64,000 nucleotides of DNA from positions 2,747,066-2,811,065 of the forward strand of contig NZ_NJGY01000001.1 of the NCBI RefSeq assembly GCF_002250505.1, given 5' to 3'. A model generated the notes under the pieces. It saw only the letters and a program-made list of their open reading frames with translations. It made no database searches and had not been told where the DNA came from. Each line of letters begins with the position of its first letter. The stretch's first letter is position 1. Below are positions 62,655 to 64,000 of the stretch, one piece after another. Both the position numbers and the translations under genes were made by a program. This DNA is from Janthinobacterium sp. PC23-8. GTDB lineage: Bacteria; Pseudomonadota; Gammaproteobacteria; Burkholderiales; Burkholderiaceae_D.

Positions 62655-63635
62655 TCAGGCCGGCCCGACGGTGGCCCAGAAACGGCTGACATAGCGCAGC
62701 TTGACCGGCCGGGTTTGCTCGAGCAGTGACAGGGTCAGGCTGATGTCGACCAGCGGGAACGCGCCCGATACCGTCAGCCCCGCCACGGCCGGGTCGCAGC
62801 GCAGCGTGCCGCGCCGATAGCGGTTCAGCTCGGCGACGAACTGCGCCATCGGCATGCGGTCGGCGATCAGCATGCCGTGTTGCCACGCGATGGCGGTCTC
62901 GTCGGCCTCGGAGGACGGCTCGACGCGCGCGCGCGAGAACGCCGACTGGCGGCCGGCCGGGATCACGGTCGCGATCGATGGCGCGTCGCGCGGGCGCAGC
63001 TCGACGGCGCCCTCGAACACCGCCACCTGGCTGCGCCCGTCGAGCTGGCGCACCGCGAAGCGGGTGCCGAGGGCCCGGATCGCACCTTCGCCGACGCCCA
63101 CCAGGAACGGACGCGGCACATTGGCGCTATCCCTGGCGGTCGTGACGAGGATCTCGCCGCGACGCAAATGGAGCATGCGGCGCGCGTGATCGAAGCTCAT
63201 GTCGACGTGGGTATCGGTGTTCAGCGTCAGCTGGGTGCCGTCGTCCAGCACGATGTCGCGGCGTTCACCGGTCGCGGTGCGCAAGCGGCCGGCGTCGGGC
63301 CACGGGGCGTTGCGGCAGGCCAGCCAGCCGGCCGGTCCGGCCACCAGCAGCAGCGCCACCAGCTTGACGGCGCCGCGCCGCTCGCGCATCGACACCGTCC
63401 TGAGCGCGGCCGCGCCGGAAGGCGAAAGGGCGTCGAACTTGCCCATCAGCGCCGTGGCTTTTTGCCACGCCCGTTCGTGCTCGGCGCTACGCTGGCGCCA
63501 CTCGTCGAGCTGTGCGCGTTGACGCTGGCTCAGCGGTCCTTCGTGCAACTCCATCAGCCAGGTGGCCGCTTCGGTCAGGATCTGCTTTGAAATCGCCGCC
63601 CCCTCTAGCGGGGCGAGCCGTGCCGCCACGCTCAC
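62655..63635 (-). CDS. FecR-type anti-sigma/transmembrane regulator
   Basis: 326 residues. The cytoplasmic N-terminal region has the FecR_N motif (ATWLMELHEGPLSQRQRAQLDEWRQRSAEHERAWQKA). A membrane segment lies near 90-108 (KLVALLLVAGPAGWLA). The periplasmic FecR domain (RRDIVLDDGTQLTLNTDTHV; RGEILVTTARD) and a C-terminal STN-like part follow. It should hold the adjacent FecI-type sigma factor and respond to the STN-bearing receptor downstream. It lies 10 bp from the sigma gene, and the three genes form one fecIRA-type unit. Confidence 0.92.
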   Translation of the reverse strand: MSVAARLAPLEGAAISKQILTEAATWLMELHEGPLSQRQRAQLDEWRQRSAEHERAWQKATALMGKFDALSPSGAAALRTVSMRERRGAVKLVALLLVAGPAGWLACRNAPWPDAGRLRTATGERRDIVLDDGTQLTLNTDTHVDMSFDHARRMLHLRRGEILVTTARDSANVPRPFLVGVGEGAIRALGTRFAVRQLDGRSQVAVFEGAVELRPRDAPSIATVIPAGRQSAFSRARVEPSSEADETAIAWQHGMLIADRMPMAQFVAELNRYRRGTLRCDPAVAGLTVSGAFPLVDISLTLSLLEQTRPVKLRYVSRFWATVGPA

Positions 63636-63645
63636 GCCGCGCCCG

Positions 63646-64000
63646 TCACAGCGCCGCCAGGCAGCGGCGCAACGCCAGCACCATGTGGCGCTTGACCGTG
63701 CTCAGCGACAAGTCCAGCAGCGCGCAGATCTCGGCGTAGCTCAAGCCGTCGAGCTGGGCCAGCAGGAATACCTGGCGTGCCTTGCTGGGCAGGCGGTCGA
63801 GGATGTTGTCGATCTCCGTCAGCGTAGCGAGCACGGCCAGGCGATCCTCGGGCGACGGCTGGACGGCCTCGGGCTGGGTGGCCAGCGCCTCCAGATAAGC
63901 GTTTTCGAGTTTCCGGCGGCGCAGATGGCTGACCATCAGCCCCTTGGCGACGGCGGTCAGATAGGCGCGCGGCTCGCGCAAATCCTGCGGCAGGCGCGCT
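63646..64000 (-). CDS. FecI-type ECF sigma factor (5' end beyond window)
   Basis: Only the last 118 codons are in the window; the reading frame is open to the right edge. The visible part has end-of-region-2 sequence (LREPRAYLTAVAKGLMVSHLRRRKLENAYLEAL) and region 4 (LPSKARQVFLLAQLDGLSYAEICALLDLSLSTVKRHM), as in FecI. It should transcribe the receptor gene downstream. It is clearly different from the PvdS-like factor at 26 kb, which has no partner regulator. Confidence 0.9.
   Translation of the reverse strand, partial: ARLPQDLREPRAYLTAVAKGLMVSHLRRRKLENAYLEALATQPEAVQPSPEDRLAVLATLTEIDNILDRLPSKARQVFLLAQLDGLSYAEICALLDLSLSTVKRHMVLALRRCLAAL

Overview
The window is GC-rich proteobacterial DNA. A tad pilus operon, a PEP-CTERM protein, a PvdS/OrbS-type iron sigma factor and a lipopeptide-siderophore NRPS cluster together suggest a betaproteobacterium, probably Oxalobacteraceae (Janthinobacterium, Duganella or Massilia type). 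That placement is inference. Almost all of the window is coding.

Layout. (1) 1-6132: a tad/Flp pilus assembly operon (CpaE/TadZ tail, tadA, tadB, tadC, a TPR lipoprotein), interrupted between tadA and tadB by an IS1111-type IS110-family element (about 1617-3250). (2) 6138-13368: ordinary genes, namely a PEP-CTERM protein, a small orphan protein, a lipoprotein phosphoesterase, a di-haem cytochrome c peroxidase and a chemotaxis receptor. (3) 13542-59386: a large siderophore locus. (4) 59438-64000: a VOC-family protein behind a LexA-like operator, then a fecA-like receptor, fecR and the start-truncated fecI, all on the minus strand.

Siderophore locus. A Fur-box promoter drives a PvdS/OrbS-like ECF sigma factor (25957-26460). 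Five promoter-like sites with the architecture TAAA(T/C)-N16-CGTC, plus one degenerate copy, lie before the other transcription units, so a Fur -> sigma -> biosynthesis cascade can be read from the sequence. The units are: a minus-strand operon (diaminobutyrate aminotransferase, TonB receptor, type II thioesterase, Sfp-type PPTase); a PvdQ-like acylase; an FhuF-like reductase; a PvdE-like exporter with a PepSY protein; a stand-alone aspartyl beta-hydroxylase; and an MbtH plus five-NRPS operon. DUF3325-like and DUF3649-like iron-associated membrane proteins sit at the left edge behind their own Fur box.

Assembly line read from domains: FAAL-T-C-A(basic)-T / C-A(Asp)-T-E-C-A(basic)-T-C-[beta-hydroxylase] / degenerate C-A(Asp)-T / C-A(Ser)-T-E-C-A(Ser)-T-C / C-A(basic)-T-TE. 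The predicted product is an N-acylated heptapeptide, acyl-basic-Asp-basic-Asp-Ser-Ser-basic, with D configuration at the first Asp and first Ser, and with one or both Asp beta-hydroxylated. The acylase suggests that the fatty acid may be removed in the periplasm, as for pyoverdine. Unusual points are two beta-hydroxylases (one fused, one separate), a possible internal translation start for the fused one, two surplus C-type domains at protein junctions (one with its catalytic histidines lost), a near-identical 1.6-kb A-T duplication, and no visible gene for a hydroxamate or catechol ligand.
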